From Geobacter sp. UBA5608 (GTDB lineage: Bacteria > Desulfobacterota > Desulfuromonadia > Geobacterales > Pseudopelobacteraceae), in the NCBI GenBank assembly GCA_002424705.1, contig DIKW01000108.1:1-18853 (forward strand): a stretch of DNA of 18,853 nt. The letters run 5' to 3'. Each line of letters begins with the position of its first letter. The stretch's first letter is position 1. The notes beneath the pieces were generated by a model. It was not told where the DNA came from, did not search any database, and was given only the letters and a program-made list of their open reading frames with translations. Both the position numbers and the translations under genes were made by a program. This document shows, one piece after another, positions 1 through 6,761 of the stretch.

Positions 1-1137
1 GAGGATCGGATGCTGCAGCAGATGCGGGAGCAGTCGCTTCTGGCCATGGAAGAGGCCGATGTGATCCTGTTCCTGATGGATGCCAAACAGGGCCTGACAC
101 CGGCCGACAACGAGGTGGCCGCCATGCTGCGGCGGGTGGACAAGCCGGTCTTGTACGTGGTCAATAAGGTCGATGGCGAGAAGATTGAGAACGAGGCTGC
201 CGAGTTTTACGCCCTGGGGATTGAGGGGATGCACACCATCTCGGCCGCCCACAATCGTGGCGTACGCGACCTGCTGGATGAGGTTCAGGCCCTGTTGCCG
301 GATGCCGGTGCGGCCGGTGAAGATGCGGTTACCTCCATCGCGGTGGTGGGGCGTCCCAATGTGGGCAAGTCGTCACTCGTCAACCGTCTGCTGGGATTTG
401 AGCGAGTGGTGGCCAACCCGACCCCCGGTACCACCCGTGATTCGGTGGACACCTACTTCACCTGCAACAAACAACGCTACTGTCTGATCGATACCGCCGG
501 CATCCGGCGCAAGGGCAAGACCAGCCAAAAACTGGAAAAATACAGCGTGGTGGATGCCTTGCGCAGCATTGAGCGGGCCGATGTGGCCCTGATCGTATTG
601 AATGCCGAAGAGGGGATCACCGAGCAGGACAAGCATATTGCCGGTTACGTCTATGAGGCGGGCCGGGCCTGTATCTTTGTGGTCAATAAATGGGATACCC
701 TTGAAAAGGATAACAAGACCGTCGGCAAGTTCGTGGAACAGATCAAGTACGAGTTCAAGTTCCTGGCCTTTGCCCCGATCGTGTTTGTCTCCGCCATGAG
801 CGGTCAGCGAATCCACAAGGTGATGGAAGAGGTTGCCGTGGTAGCTGAACAGTATTCCCGGAGAGTTACAACGGCAGAGCTAAACCGTTGCTTCAAAGAG
901 GCGGTGGAGGCCCACCATGCCCCGCTGCATCAGGGCAGGCGGGTCAAATTCTACTTTGCCACCCAGGTGGGGGTCAAGCCGCCCACCTTTGCCATCTTCA
1001 CCAATCAGCCGGAAGGGATCGGCACCCCCTACGAGCGCTACCTGGGTAACCGCTTCAGGGAGGCCTTCGGATTTCAGGGCACCCCATTCAGATTGTTGTT
1101 CCGCGGCCGTGAGCGGACCGCCCGCAAGGAGCGATAG
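1..1137 (+). CDS. der: Ribosome-assembly GTPase Der (EngA), 5' end missing
   Basis: Der is an essential tandem-GTPase that acts in maturation of the 50S ribosomal subunit. The frame is open to the window edge, so the N-terminal part with the first P-loop is missing. Numbering from the methionine codon at position 10, the first G domain keeps its G4 motif NKVD (52-55). The second G domain is complete: P-loop GRPNVGKSS (114-122), TTRD switch region (141-144), DTAGIRRKG (161-169) and NKWD (226-229). The C-terminal KH-like domain ends in a basic RGRERTARKER tail. Two G domains plus a KH domain are diagnostic of Der. It precedes the chemosensory operon on the same strand, separated by about 80 bases that hold a stem-loop and a possible promoter, so it is probably a separate unit. 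Identity is very secure; only the 5' end is unknown. Confidence 0.97.
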   Translation, partial: EDRMLQQMREQSLLAMEEADVILFLMDAKQGLTPADNEVAAMLRRVDKPVLYVVNKVDGEKIENEAAEFYALGIEGMHTISAAHNRGVRDLLDEVQALLPDAGAAGEDAVTSIAVVGRPNVGKSSLVNRLLGFERVVANPTPGTTRDSVDTYFTCNKQRYCLIDTAGIRRKGKTSQKLEKYSVVDALRSIERADVALIVLNAEEGITEQDKHIAGYVYEAGRACIFVVNKWDTLEKDNKTVGKFVEQIKYEFKFLAFAPIVFVSAMSGQRIHKVMEEVAVVAEQYSRRVTTAELNRCFKEAVEAHHAPLHQGRRVKFYFATQVGVKPPTFAIFTNQPEGIGTPYERYLGNRFREAFGFQGTPFRLLFRGRERTARKER

Positions 1138-1152
1138 CGCTTTACTTGCGGG
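1121..1152 (+). repeat. Stem-loop spanning the der stop codon
   Basis: CCCGCAAG (1121-1128) pairs with CTTGCGGG (1145-1152). Inside this, AGCG (1130-1133) can pair with CGCT (1138-1141) around the der TAG stop. No uninterrupted T tract follows directly; the nearest is the T run at about 1179-1183. It may be a weak terminator or an mRNA 3'-end stabiliser. The pairing is seen directly; the function is inferred. Confidence 0.4.
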
Positions 1153-1170
1153 GGTCTCATGGTTTATTAT
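1141..1170 (+). promoter_or_regulatory. Candidate sigma-70 promoter for the chemosensory operon
   Basis: TTTACT (1141-1146) could be a -35 box and TATTAT (1165-1170) a -10 box, with an 18-base spacer. Transcription would start near 1177, leaving about 40 bases before the ATG at 1219. The -10 is good (5 of 6 matches) but the -35 is mediocre (4 of 6). It sits in the only sizeable gap upstream of the operon. Read-through from der is the alternative. Confidence 0.3.
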
Positions 1171-1202
1171 TCATCCTCTTTTTGTCGTTGAAAACAGGTG
1201 TT

Positions 1203-1211
1203 GGGAGAAGG
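1203..1211 (+). promoter_or_regulatory. Ribosome binding site that fixes the PATAN-receiver start
   Basis: GGGAGAAGG lies 7 bases upstream of the ATG at 1219. It argues for that ATG over the in-frame GTG at 1198, which lies upstream of this site and has no comparable sequence in front of it. Confidence 0.6.
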
Positions 1212-1218
1212 CTGGCTC

Positions 1219-2235
1219 ATGGGTAGTAGCCTGAGTGGAAAACTTGAAGAACTGGGTCTGGACGACATTCTCCAGATCATTACGGTCAGTCGCAGGACCG
1301 GTATCCTGACCTTGCGGGGGCGTGGACGCGAAGCTGTGCTGCAGCTGCGCGACGGTCTGGTGGTGCGGGCCACCTCCACCGGCTTCCAGCAGAGTCTGGG
1401 TGAAATGCTGGTGCGCAAAGGTGTTATTGACGCCGACCTGGTGCGGGATGTTCTGGCCCTGCAACAGCATGAAGGGTTTCGGGAACGGATCGGTTCCATC
1501 CTGCACCATCGCTATCAGATTGACCTGCAGGTGATTGAGCAGACCGTGCGTGAGCAGATGGCCAACGTGGTGCTGACCCTGTTTGCTTGGCATGAGGGTA
1601 GCTACGATTTCGAGCCCTGCGATGAGATCGAGACCGTTGATGCGGCCTACCTCGACCCGCTGCAACTGATGCTGGAACAGGGTGGTTCGGTAGAGCAGCT
1701 TTCGGCCCAGGGAGAGCGGCTACAACACGAGTTCAGTGCGCCAGAAGCGGCCCAGGAATCGCCCGCCGTATCGGCTGCCGCCAGCGGTACCAAGCGCTGC
1801 GCGCTGGTGGTGGTGGATGATGACAGCGCAACCGCCCAGGCCATTGCCGGACAATTCCCGGATTCACTGTTGGAGGTATTTCCCTTCACCAGCAGTGAAC
1901 AGGCCTTGATCACCATCGACACGCTGTGGAGAGACGGCCGCCGGCCGATGGTGCTGATTGACCTGATCATGCCCAAGATGGATGGCTCCGGCGTGCTGGG
2001 CGGACTTGAAATCCTGAAGCTGCTCCGTCAGAACTTCCAGGATCTGATCGTGATCCTGATGACCGATTTCACCCATGCCGAGGCTGAAGCCGAGGCGGCA
2101 GGTCTTGGCAGCGTCTGCCTGTTGAAGCCCCGCCGCGGCAATGTGGAATCGGATGAGTTTATTGTTTTCATGACCCAGCTCCGTGGTGAGCTGCAAAAAT
2201 GCCGTGAGGCAGATGCAGCCCGATCAGAAAGGTAG
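1219..2235 (+). CDS. DUF4388 (PATAN-type) protein with C-terminal receiver domain
   Basis: This is a 338-residue signalling protein, first gene of the chemosensory operon. The N-terminal part (about 5-105, beginning SLSGKLEELGLDDILQ) resembles the DUF4388/PATAN domain found in many delta-proteobacterial and cyanobacterial response regulators. An Ala/Glu-rich linker (about 165-192) follows. The C-terminal receiver domain (about 194-330) has the acidic cluster VVDDD (198-202), a likely phospho-acceptor Asp248 in LIDLIMPKMDG, Thr282 and the conserved LKP lysine (303). Six extra residues, SGVLGG, follow MDG, where most receivers continue directly into helix 3. There is no DNA-binding or enzymatic output domain, so the PATAN module is probably the output, acting by protein contact. 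The ATG at 1219 is chosen because of its ribosome binding site. It stops 4 bases before cheY. CheA is the likely phosphodonor (inference). Confidence 0.85.
   Translation: MGSSLSGKLEELGLDDILQIITVSRRTGILTLRGRGREAVLQLRDGLVVRATSTGFQQSLGEMLVRKGVIDADLVRDVLALQQHEGFRERIGSILHHRYQIDLQVIEQTVREQMANVVLTLFAWHEGSYDFEPCDEIETVDAAYLDPLQLMLEQGGSVEQLSAQGERLQHEFSAPEAAQESPAVSAAASGTKRCALVVVDDDSATAQAIAGQFPDSLLEVFPFTSSEQALITIDTLWRDGRRPMVLIDLIMPKMDGSGVLGGLEILKLLRQNFQDLIVILMTDFTHAEAEAEAAGLGSVCLLKPRRGNVESDEFIVFMTQLRGELQKCREADAARSER
2226..2232 (+). promoter_or_regulatory. Ribosome binding site for the cheY GTG start
   Basis: AGAAAGG ends 7 bases before GTG at 2240. The in-frame ATG at 2213 has only TGAGG at 3 bases, and the GTG at 2183 lies deep inside the previous gene. 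The GTG start gives the usual 122-residue CheY length. Confidence 0.5.
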
Positions 2236-2239
2236 CAGT

Positions 2240-2608
2240 GTGCACCCTGCCACGATCCTCATTGTCGACGATTCCGCTGCCATGCGTTCACTGCTCGTGG
2301 CTACCATAGAGACCCTGGGGCCGATCAAGACCGTTCAGGCCGCCAGCGGTTTCGAGGCGCTGCGGATCCTGCCCCGGGAGCAGGTCGATCTGGTGCTGAC
2401 CGACATCAATATGCAGGATATCAACGGTCTGGAGTTGTTGAGTTATATCCGCAGCAATCCCATGTACCAGAGCCTGCCGGTGATCATCATCTCAACCGAG
2501 GGCAGCCGCAAGGATATCGATCGCGGTCTTTCGCTGGGTGCCAACGAGTACCTGGTCAAGCCGTTCGTTCCTGCCAAACTGTTGGAGCTTGTACAAAGGT
2601 TGCTATGA
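2240..2608 (+). CDS. cheY: CheY-like single-domain response regulator
   Basis: This stand-alone receiver of 122 residues is expected to take phosphate from CheA and carry it to a target. All catalytic landmarks are present: acidic pair Asp10-Asp11 in ILIVDDS, phospho-acceptor Asp55 in LVLTDINMQD, switch residue Thr86 in IIISTEG and Lys107 in LVKPF. The GTG start at 2240 is preferred because of the ribosome binding site and the family length. It begins 4 bases after the PATAN-receiver gene and its TGA stop overlaps the ATG of cheA (ATGA at 2605-2608), which implies translational coupling. With no motor gene nearby, the target could be a flagellar switch or some other partner; sequence alone does not decide. 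Confidence 0.9.
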   Translation: MHPATILIVDDSAAMRSLLVATIETLGPIKTVQAASGFEALRILPREQVDLVLTDINMQDINGLELLSYIRSNPMYQSLPVIIISTEGSRKDIDRGLSLGANEYLVKPFVPAKLLELVQRLL

Positions 2609-4701
2609 GTGCCGTCCAACCGCCCACCTCCGATGCAGCACGGGATTTTCTGGCAGAGGCAGAGGAGATCCTTGAGGAATTAGGGGCTCAGTTGGCCGAT
2701 CTGGCCGATATGGCTGAATCCGGCAGCTGGGACCCTGACCTGCTGAACGCCATTTTTCGTGGTGCCCATTCCCTGAAAGGTGTGGCAGGCATGTTCGGCT
2801 TTACGGCCGTGGCCGAGGTCGCCCATAACACGGAAAACCTGCTGGATTGGCTGCGGATGGGCAAGGTTGGTCTTACCAAGACGGTGGTTGATCTGCTGTT
2901 TCGTTCTGCCAGGCTGCTGACGGTGCTACTGCGGGCCACCGGCGACGGCACCCTTGTCCAGTATCAGGATGACATAACCGCCCACGCCGCTGCCATCACC
3001 TCCTGCCTCTCGCCGGGCGCTTCGCCCACTGTCGGCTCTCTGGAACAGGTGGGGCTGCCGGCCGCCATCATCGGCTCGCTTACCGAGTATGAGGAACACC
3101 GGTTGCGTGAAAATCTGGAGCAGGGCCGTTGCCTGTTCGTGCTGCATACCTCCTTTGACCTGAGCAGCTTCGACCAGGAGCTGGGCAGCCTGACCGATCT
3201 GTTGAAAAAATATGGTGAATTGATCAGCACCCTGCCCAGCATCGGCGAAAACAGCCAGACCAACATCGATTTCGACCTGCTGCTGGGTACCCAGCGCAGC
3301 GAGCAGGAGCTGCGGCAACTGCTGGAAGGGCGTGTGGTCTCGATCACCGGCTACGGGTCACCGGCTGATTTTAGTGCTCCTGCGGCAACCCCCTCCTCCC
3401 AGGCTGGTGGGGCTGCCGTGACGGTGACTGACGCTGTAGTAGCTGGTGACGACCAGCCGGGCAGTATCGGCGCTCCTCCTGCGACGGCGTCGGTTGACGA
3501 GAATGCAAGCGCCAAGAGCATGAGCCGCACCGTGCGGGTCGATATCGGCAAACTGGACTCGCTGATGAACATCGTTGGCGAGCTGGTGCTGGCCCAATCG
3601 ACGATTACGTCCATTGCCAACCGGATGCGGACGGAAGGCTTTTCCCGTATGGCGGTCGATCTGGGTAAGGCCGCCAAGGGTCTTGAGCGGCGGCTGACCG
3701 ATCTGCAGAGCGGGGTGATGGATATCCGCATGATCCCGGTGGGGCAGCTCTACGACAAGATGTCACGCATTGTCCGCAGCATCACCCGTGAGCAGGGCAA
3801 AAAGGTCGATCTGAAACTGTACGGCGCCGAGACTGAGCTGGACAAGCTGATTGTCGAAGATATCGCCGATCCGCTGATGCATATCATCCGCAATGCCATT
3901 GATCACGGCATCGAGTCGCCTGAACAACGCCGGGCTCAAGGTAAAGAGGAGCGTGGCACGCTGCGGCTTTCCTCGTATCAAAAGGGCAACCATGTTGTGA
4001 TCGAGGTGGAGGATGATGGCGGCGGCATTGATCTTGAGAAGATCAAACAGAAGGCCCTGGCCAAGGGGCTGGTGCATGATGTCAGCACCTTAAGCGACCG
4101 CGAAACGTTGGAACTGATCTTTCTGCCCGGGTTTTCAACCGCCGATCAGATCACCGATGTCTCCGGCCGTGGCGTCGGCATGGATGTGGTTCGCAACAAC
4201 ATTGCAGCGGTTTCCGGCATGGTCGATATCGAGACCAAGCTGGGCAAAGGGTCTCGCTTCACCATCGTGTTGCCGATCACCCTGGCAATCATCAAGGCGT
4301 TGATCATCTCCTGCGCCGGTCGTACCTACGCGCTGCCGATCACCTCGGTGGTGGAGTCGCTGCTGCTGGTGCCGAACGAGATCAGGACCGTGGAAAATAA
4401 AGAGGTGATCTCGTTGCGTGATGCCACCTTGCCGCTCTTGCGTCTTGATCGTTTTCTGGCGGTGGATCGTATCGACACGCCGATCGAACAGTACGTAGTG
4501 GTGGTCGGTTCGGCTGAAAAACGTCTGGGGCTGGTGGTGGATGATCTGTTGGGACAGCAGGATATCGTCATCAAGCCGTTGGGTGAGATGTTCCGTTCCA
4601 TTCGAGGTATCTCCGGCGCAGCTGATCTGGGCGACCAGCGTACCATCCTGGTGCTTGATGCGGGCGGCATCATCACCGAGATGGTTCGTTCAGGGGGCTA
4701 G
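2605..4701 (+). CDS. cheA: Chemotaxis-type histidine kinase CheA
   Basis: This 698-residue kinase is the centre of the operon and should phosphorylate the receiver proteins under control of CheW-coupled receptors. Domains in order: an HPt domain (about 8-130) with phospho-acceptor His55 in RGAHSLKG; a segment (about 153-250) not resembling the classical CheY-binding P2 domain of enteric CheA; a low-complexity Ala/Pro/Asp linker (about 252-303); the P3 dimerisation helices (about 308-375, with LDSLMNIVGELV); the HATPase domain with N box RNAIDHGIE (429-437), G1 box EDDGGGID (469-476) and G2 box GRGVGMD (521-527); and a CheW-like P5 domain (about 560-695). There is no C-terminal receiver, unlike FrzE-type fusions. 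It overlaps cheY by 4 bases; the next gene starts 2 bases after its TAG stop. The kinase looks intact. Confidence 0.97.
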   Translation: MSAVQPPTSDAARDFLAEAEEILEELGAQLADLADMAESGSWDPDLLNAIFRGAHSLKGVAGMFGFTAVAEVAHNTENLLDWLRMGKVGLTKTVVDLLFRSARLLTVLLRATGDGTLVQYQDDITAHAAAITSCLSPGASPTVGSLEQVGLPAAIIGSLTEYEEHRLRENLEQGRCLFVLHTSFDLSSFDQELGSLTDLLKKYGELISTLPSIGENSQTNIDFDLLLGTQRSEQELRQLLEGRVVSITGYGSPADFSAPAATPSSQAGGAAVTVTDAVVAGDDQPGSIGAPPATASVDENASAKSMSRTVRVDIGKLDSLMNIVGELVLAQSTITSIANRMRTEGFSRMAVDLGKAAKGLERRLTDLQSGVMDIRMIPVGQLYDKMSRIVRSITREQGKKVDLKLYGAETELDKLIVEDIADPLMHIIRNAIDHGIESPEQRRAQGKEERGTLRLSSYQKGNHVVIEVEDDGGGIDLEKIKQKALAKGLVHDVSTLSDRETLELIFLPGFSTADQITDVSGRGVGMDVVRNNIAAVSGMVDIETKLGKGSRFTIVLPITLAIIKALIISCAGRTYALPITSVVESLLLVPNEIRTVENKEVISLRDATLPLLRLDRFLAVDRIDTPIEQYVVVVGSAEKRLGLVVDDLLGQQDIVIKPLGEMFRSIRGISGAADLGDQRTILVLDAGGIITEMVRSGG

Positions 4702-4703
4702 GC

Positions 4704-5504
4704 GTGTACAAGACCTACTTTGGTCTGCGGGAAAAGCCGTTCGGCAAGACTCCAGATCCTCGTTTTCTGTTTTTGTCGCGGGGCCATGAGGAGGCCTTGG
4801 CCCGCCTGGAGTATGCGGTTGAAGAACGTGAGATTGCTCTGTTGACCGGTGATGTCGGTTGCGGCAAGACCACCTTGTCCCGCGCTCTGATGGATCGTTG
4901 CGGGGCAGCGTGCCGTTTTATCCTGATCTTTAATCCCCGCATGGGTGCTTTGGAGTTTCTGCGCACCGTGGCCCATGGCCTTGAGATCGACCAACCGGCC
5001 CGCAGCAAGGACGATCTGCTGCGGCAGATCACCGGTGCGCTGTACGACCTCTATCGGGCGGGCATCTGTCCGGTGCTGGTGATTGATGAAGCCCAAACCA
5101 TCAATGACCTTGAGGTGTTCGACGAAATCAGGCTGCTGACCAACTATCAGCTTGATCACCACAATCTGCTGGCAGTGCTGATCATGGGGCAGCCCGAGCT
5201 GCGAGAGGTGCTGCGCTATCAGCCGTTGGAGCCGTTGCGTCAGCGGATCGCACTGCAGTATCATCTGCAGCCGCTCTCCCTAGAGGAGACCATGGAGTAT
5301 CTGGATTATCGGATCATGGCTGCCGGCGGCAGCGACGGTCTGTTTACGCCCGATGCGTTGCAAACGATCCATGAACTGTCTGGTGGCGTGCCGCGACGGA
5401 TCAACGCCATAGCTACCAATGCTCTGCTGGTGGCCTACGGCGCCGATGCAGCCATGGTCGATGCCGCAATCGTTAATGAAGTCAGAGATGAAGTGATTCT
5501 GTAA
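4704..5504 (+). CDS. ExeA/GspA-like AAA ATPase in the che operon
   Basis: This is a 266-residue P-loop ATPase. The opening MYKTYFGLREKPF with a following PDPRFLFLS is typical of the ExeA/GspA/MshM family, whose members assist assembly of secretion, pilus or exopolysaccharide machines. Walker A is GDVGCGKTT (49-57), Walker B is VLVIDEAQ (124-131), a RQR arginine motif lies at 179-181 and a GGVPRRIN sensor-2 motif at 227-234. ExeA itself continues into a transmembrane and peptidoglycan-binding part; this protein stops after the ATPase core and shows no membrane segment, so it is probably soluble. The GTG at 4704 starts 2 bases after the cheA stop with a G-rich ribosome binding site (4693-4697). 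Its place between cheA and cheW is unusual and suggests that it works with the chemosensory complex, either positioning it or as an output. The role is inference. Confidence 0.85.
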   Translation: MYKTYFGLREKPFGKTPDPRFLFLSRGHEEALARLEYAVEEREIALLTGDVGCGKTTLSRALMDRCGAACRFILIFNPRMGALEFLRTVAHGLEIDQPARSKDDLLRQITGALYDLYRAGICPVLVIDEAQTINDLEVFDEIRLLTNYQLDHHNLLAVLIMGQPELREVLRYQPLEPLRQRIALQYHLQPLSLEETMEYLDYRIMAAGGSDGLFTPDALQTIHELSGGVPRRINAIATNALLVAYGADAAMVDAAIVNEVRDEVIL

Positions 5505-5521
5505 ACCGGGTAGCTGACGCT

Positions 5522-6271
5522 ATGGATTTGGCAAAAATACGCACGAAGGCACGGCAGGAGGGAGCGGCCCAGGCAGCAGACGGGCCGGTCGATCAACAGC
5601 CGTTACCGCAGGAAACGGCTGTACCGCCTGCGCTGGCCGTTTCTGACGACTCGCCGGAAGGGCCCGGGATCGAGCTGGTGATTCCCGGTCCTGCGTCGAT
5701 CCGCAGTAGCGCCCCGTCGGTGCGTTTTGACCCGTTGGCAGTGATTCTTGCCGGCCGTCAGGCGGATCAGGCGGCGCCGGCCGTCGATCTGTTGCCGCAG
5801 GATCAGGCACAGGCGGTGGCCAGCGAGGATGCCTATCAGGAGTTCCTCTGTTTTCTGCTGGGTGATGAGGAATACGGCGTCAACATCATGGAGATCAAGG
5901 AGCTGATCAAACCCCGTGAATTGACGGAAGTGCCCCGTGCGCCCCATTTTGTGGATGGTATTATCTCGCTGCGCGGGGTGATCGTGCCGGTGATCGATCT
6001 GCGCAAGCGTCTCGGCCTCCATGGACAGCAATCGACAGCCCAGCAGCGGATTATTATTGTTCGTCAGCATAATGGGTACAGCGGGTTGCGTGTGGATAGC
6101 GTGACCGGCGTGGTCCGTATCGCCGACCATCGACGTGAAGCGGCGCCGGCAGCCTTGGAGGGGATCGACCGGGAATTTGTGGCCGGGATTGGTCGCGCCG
6201 ACAACCGGATGGTGATCCTGCTTGATATTCAGAACGTGTCTGATCTGGAGCTTGCCGTCCATGGGAACTGA
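5522..6271 (+). CDS. cheW: CheW coupling protein with long N-terminal extension
   Basis: CheW links receptors to CheA in the signalling array. The CheW domain occupies about residues 105-245 of 249 and includes FLLGDEEYGVNIMEIKE and the conserved GIISLRGVIVPVIDLR core (146-161). Ahead of it lie about 100 residues rich in Ala, Pro, Gln and Asp, probably disordered, containing one island, RFDPLAVILAGRQ (68-80), that could form an amphipathic helix or docking motif. Ordinary CheW proteins are about 150-170 residues, so the extension is real additional material provided the ATG at 5522 is the start. The ribosome binding site there is weak (GGGTAG), but no better start is evident nearer the domain. 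The ATPase gene ends 17 bases upstream and the second cheW overlaps the 3' end. Confidence 0.9.
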   Translation: MDLAKIRTKARQEGAAQAADGPVDQQPLPQETAVPPALAVSDDSPEGPGIELVIPGPASIRSSAPSVRFDPLAVILAGRQADQAAPAVDLLPQDQAQAVASEDAYQEFLCFLLGDEEYGVNIMEIKELIKPRELTEVPRAPHFVDGIISLRGVIVPVIDLRKRLGLHGQQSTAQQRIIIVRQHNGYSGLRVDSVTGVVRIADHRREAAPAALEGIDREFVAGIGRADNRMVILLDIQNVSDLELAVHGN

Positions 6272-6761
6272 GATGGAGCAGGAAACCATACAGGAACTGC
6301 AGCTGGCCGGTTTTCGCCTGGGTGACAACCACTTTGCCGTCGATATCATGCGGATCAGGGAGATCGTGTTGCCGCAACCGCTGGCCGGTATGCCCCGTCC
6401 TTCCCAGGTGCTGGAGGGGATGATCAACCTGCGGGGAGTGGTGATTCCGGTGGTGAACCTGCGTTCCCGCTTCGGGATGGAGCCGCGTTTTGGCGGCGCA
6501 GGCAAGCTGATGATCATTTCGGTCGCCGGTCGACTGGTTGCCCTGGCGGTGGATGATGTGGAAGAGGTTCTTTCTGTGCCGGTCTGCTCGATTGTCCCGC
6601 CGCCGGAGATTGCCGAAGGGGTGGGGGGCGAGTACCTGGTCGGAGTATGCCTGGTCAATGCGGTCCTGTACCTGATTCTTGATATCGATACGCTTTTTAC
6701 CCCAGCAGAACGTCGGGAATTGAGGCGTGTTGCGGGAGACCTGGCCCATGACCACGTCTGA
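6261..6761 (+). CDS. cheW: Second CheW coupling protein
   Basis: This is a 166-residue, single-domain CheW without extension. The domain begins almost at the N-terminus (LAGFRLGDNHFAVDIMRIRE) and contains the typical GMINLRGVVIPVVNLR segment (53-68). Two CheW copies in one operon could build arrays with different receptor sets or connect other partners to CheA. The start is uncertain: ATG at 6261 has GGAG (6247-6250) 10 bases upstream and overlaps the preceding cheW by 11 bases; ATG at 6273, just after that stop, is an alternative and shortens the product by 4 residues. Longer in-frame starts lie well inside the first cheW and are unlikely. The 3' end overlaps the HEAT-repeat gene by 14 bases. 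Confidence 0.92.
   Translation: MGTEMEQETIQELQLAGFRLGDNHFAVDIMRIREIVLPQPLAGMPRPSQVLEGMINLRGVVIPVVNLRSRFGMEPRFGGAGKLMIISVAGRLVALAVDDVEEVLSVPVCSIVPPPEIAEGVGGEYLVGVCLVNAVLYLILDIDTLFTPAERRELRRVAGDLAHDHV

Noticed and set aside
1198..1218. GTG at 1198 as start of the PATAN-receiver gene
   Set aside because: The ATG at 1219 has GGGAGAAGG at the right distance; the extra 7 residues do not look like part of the domain.
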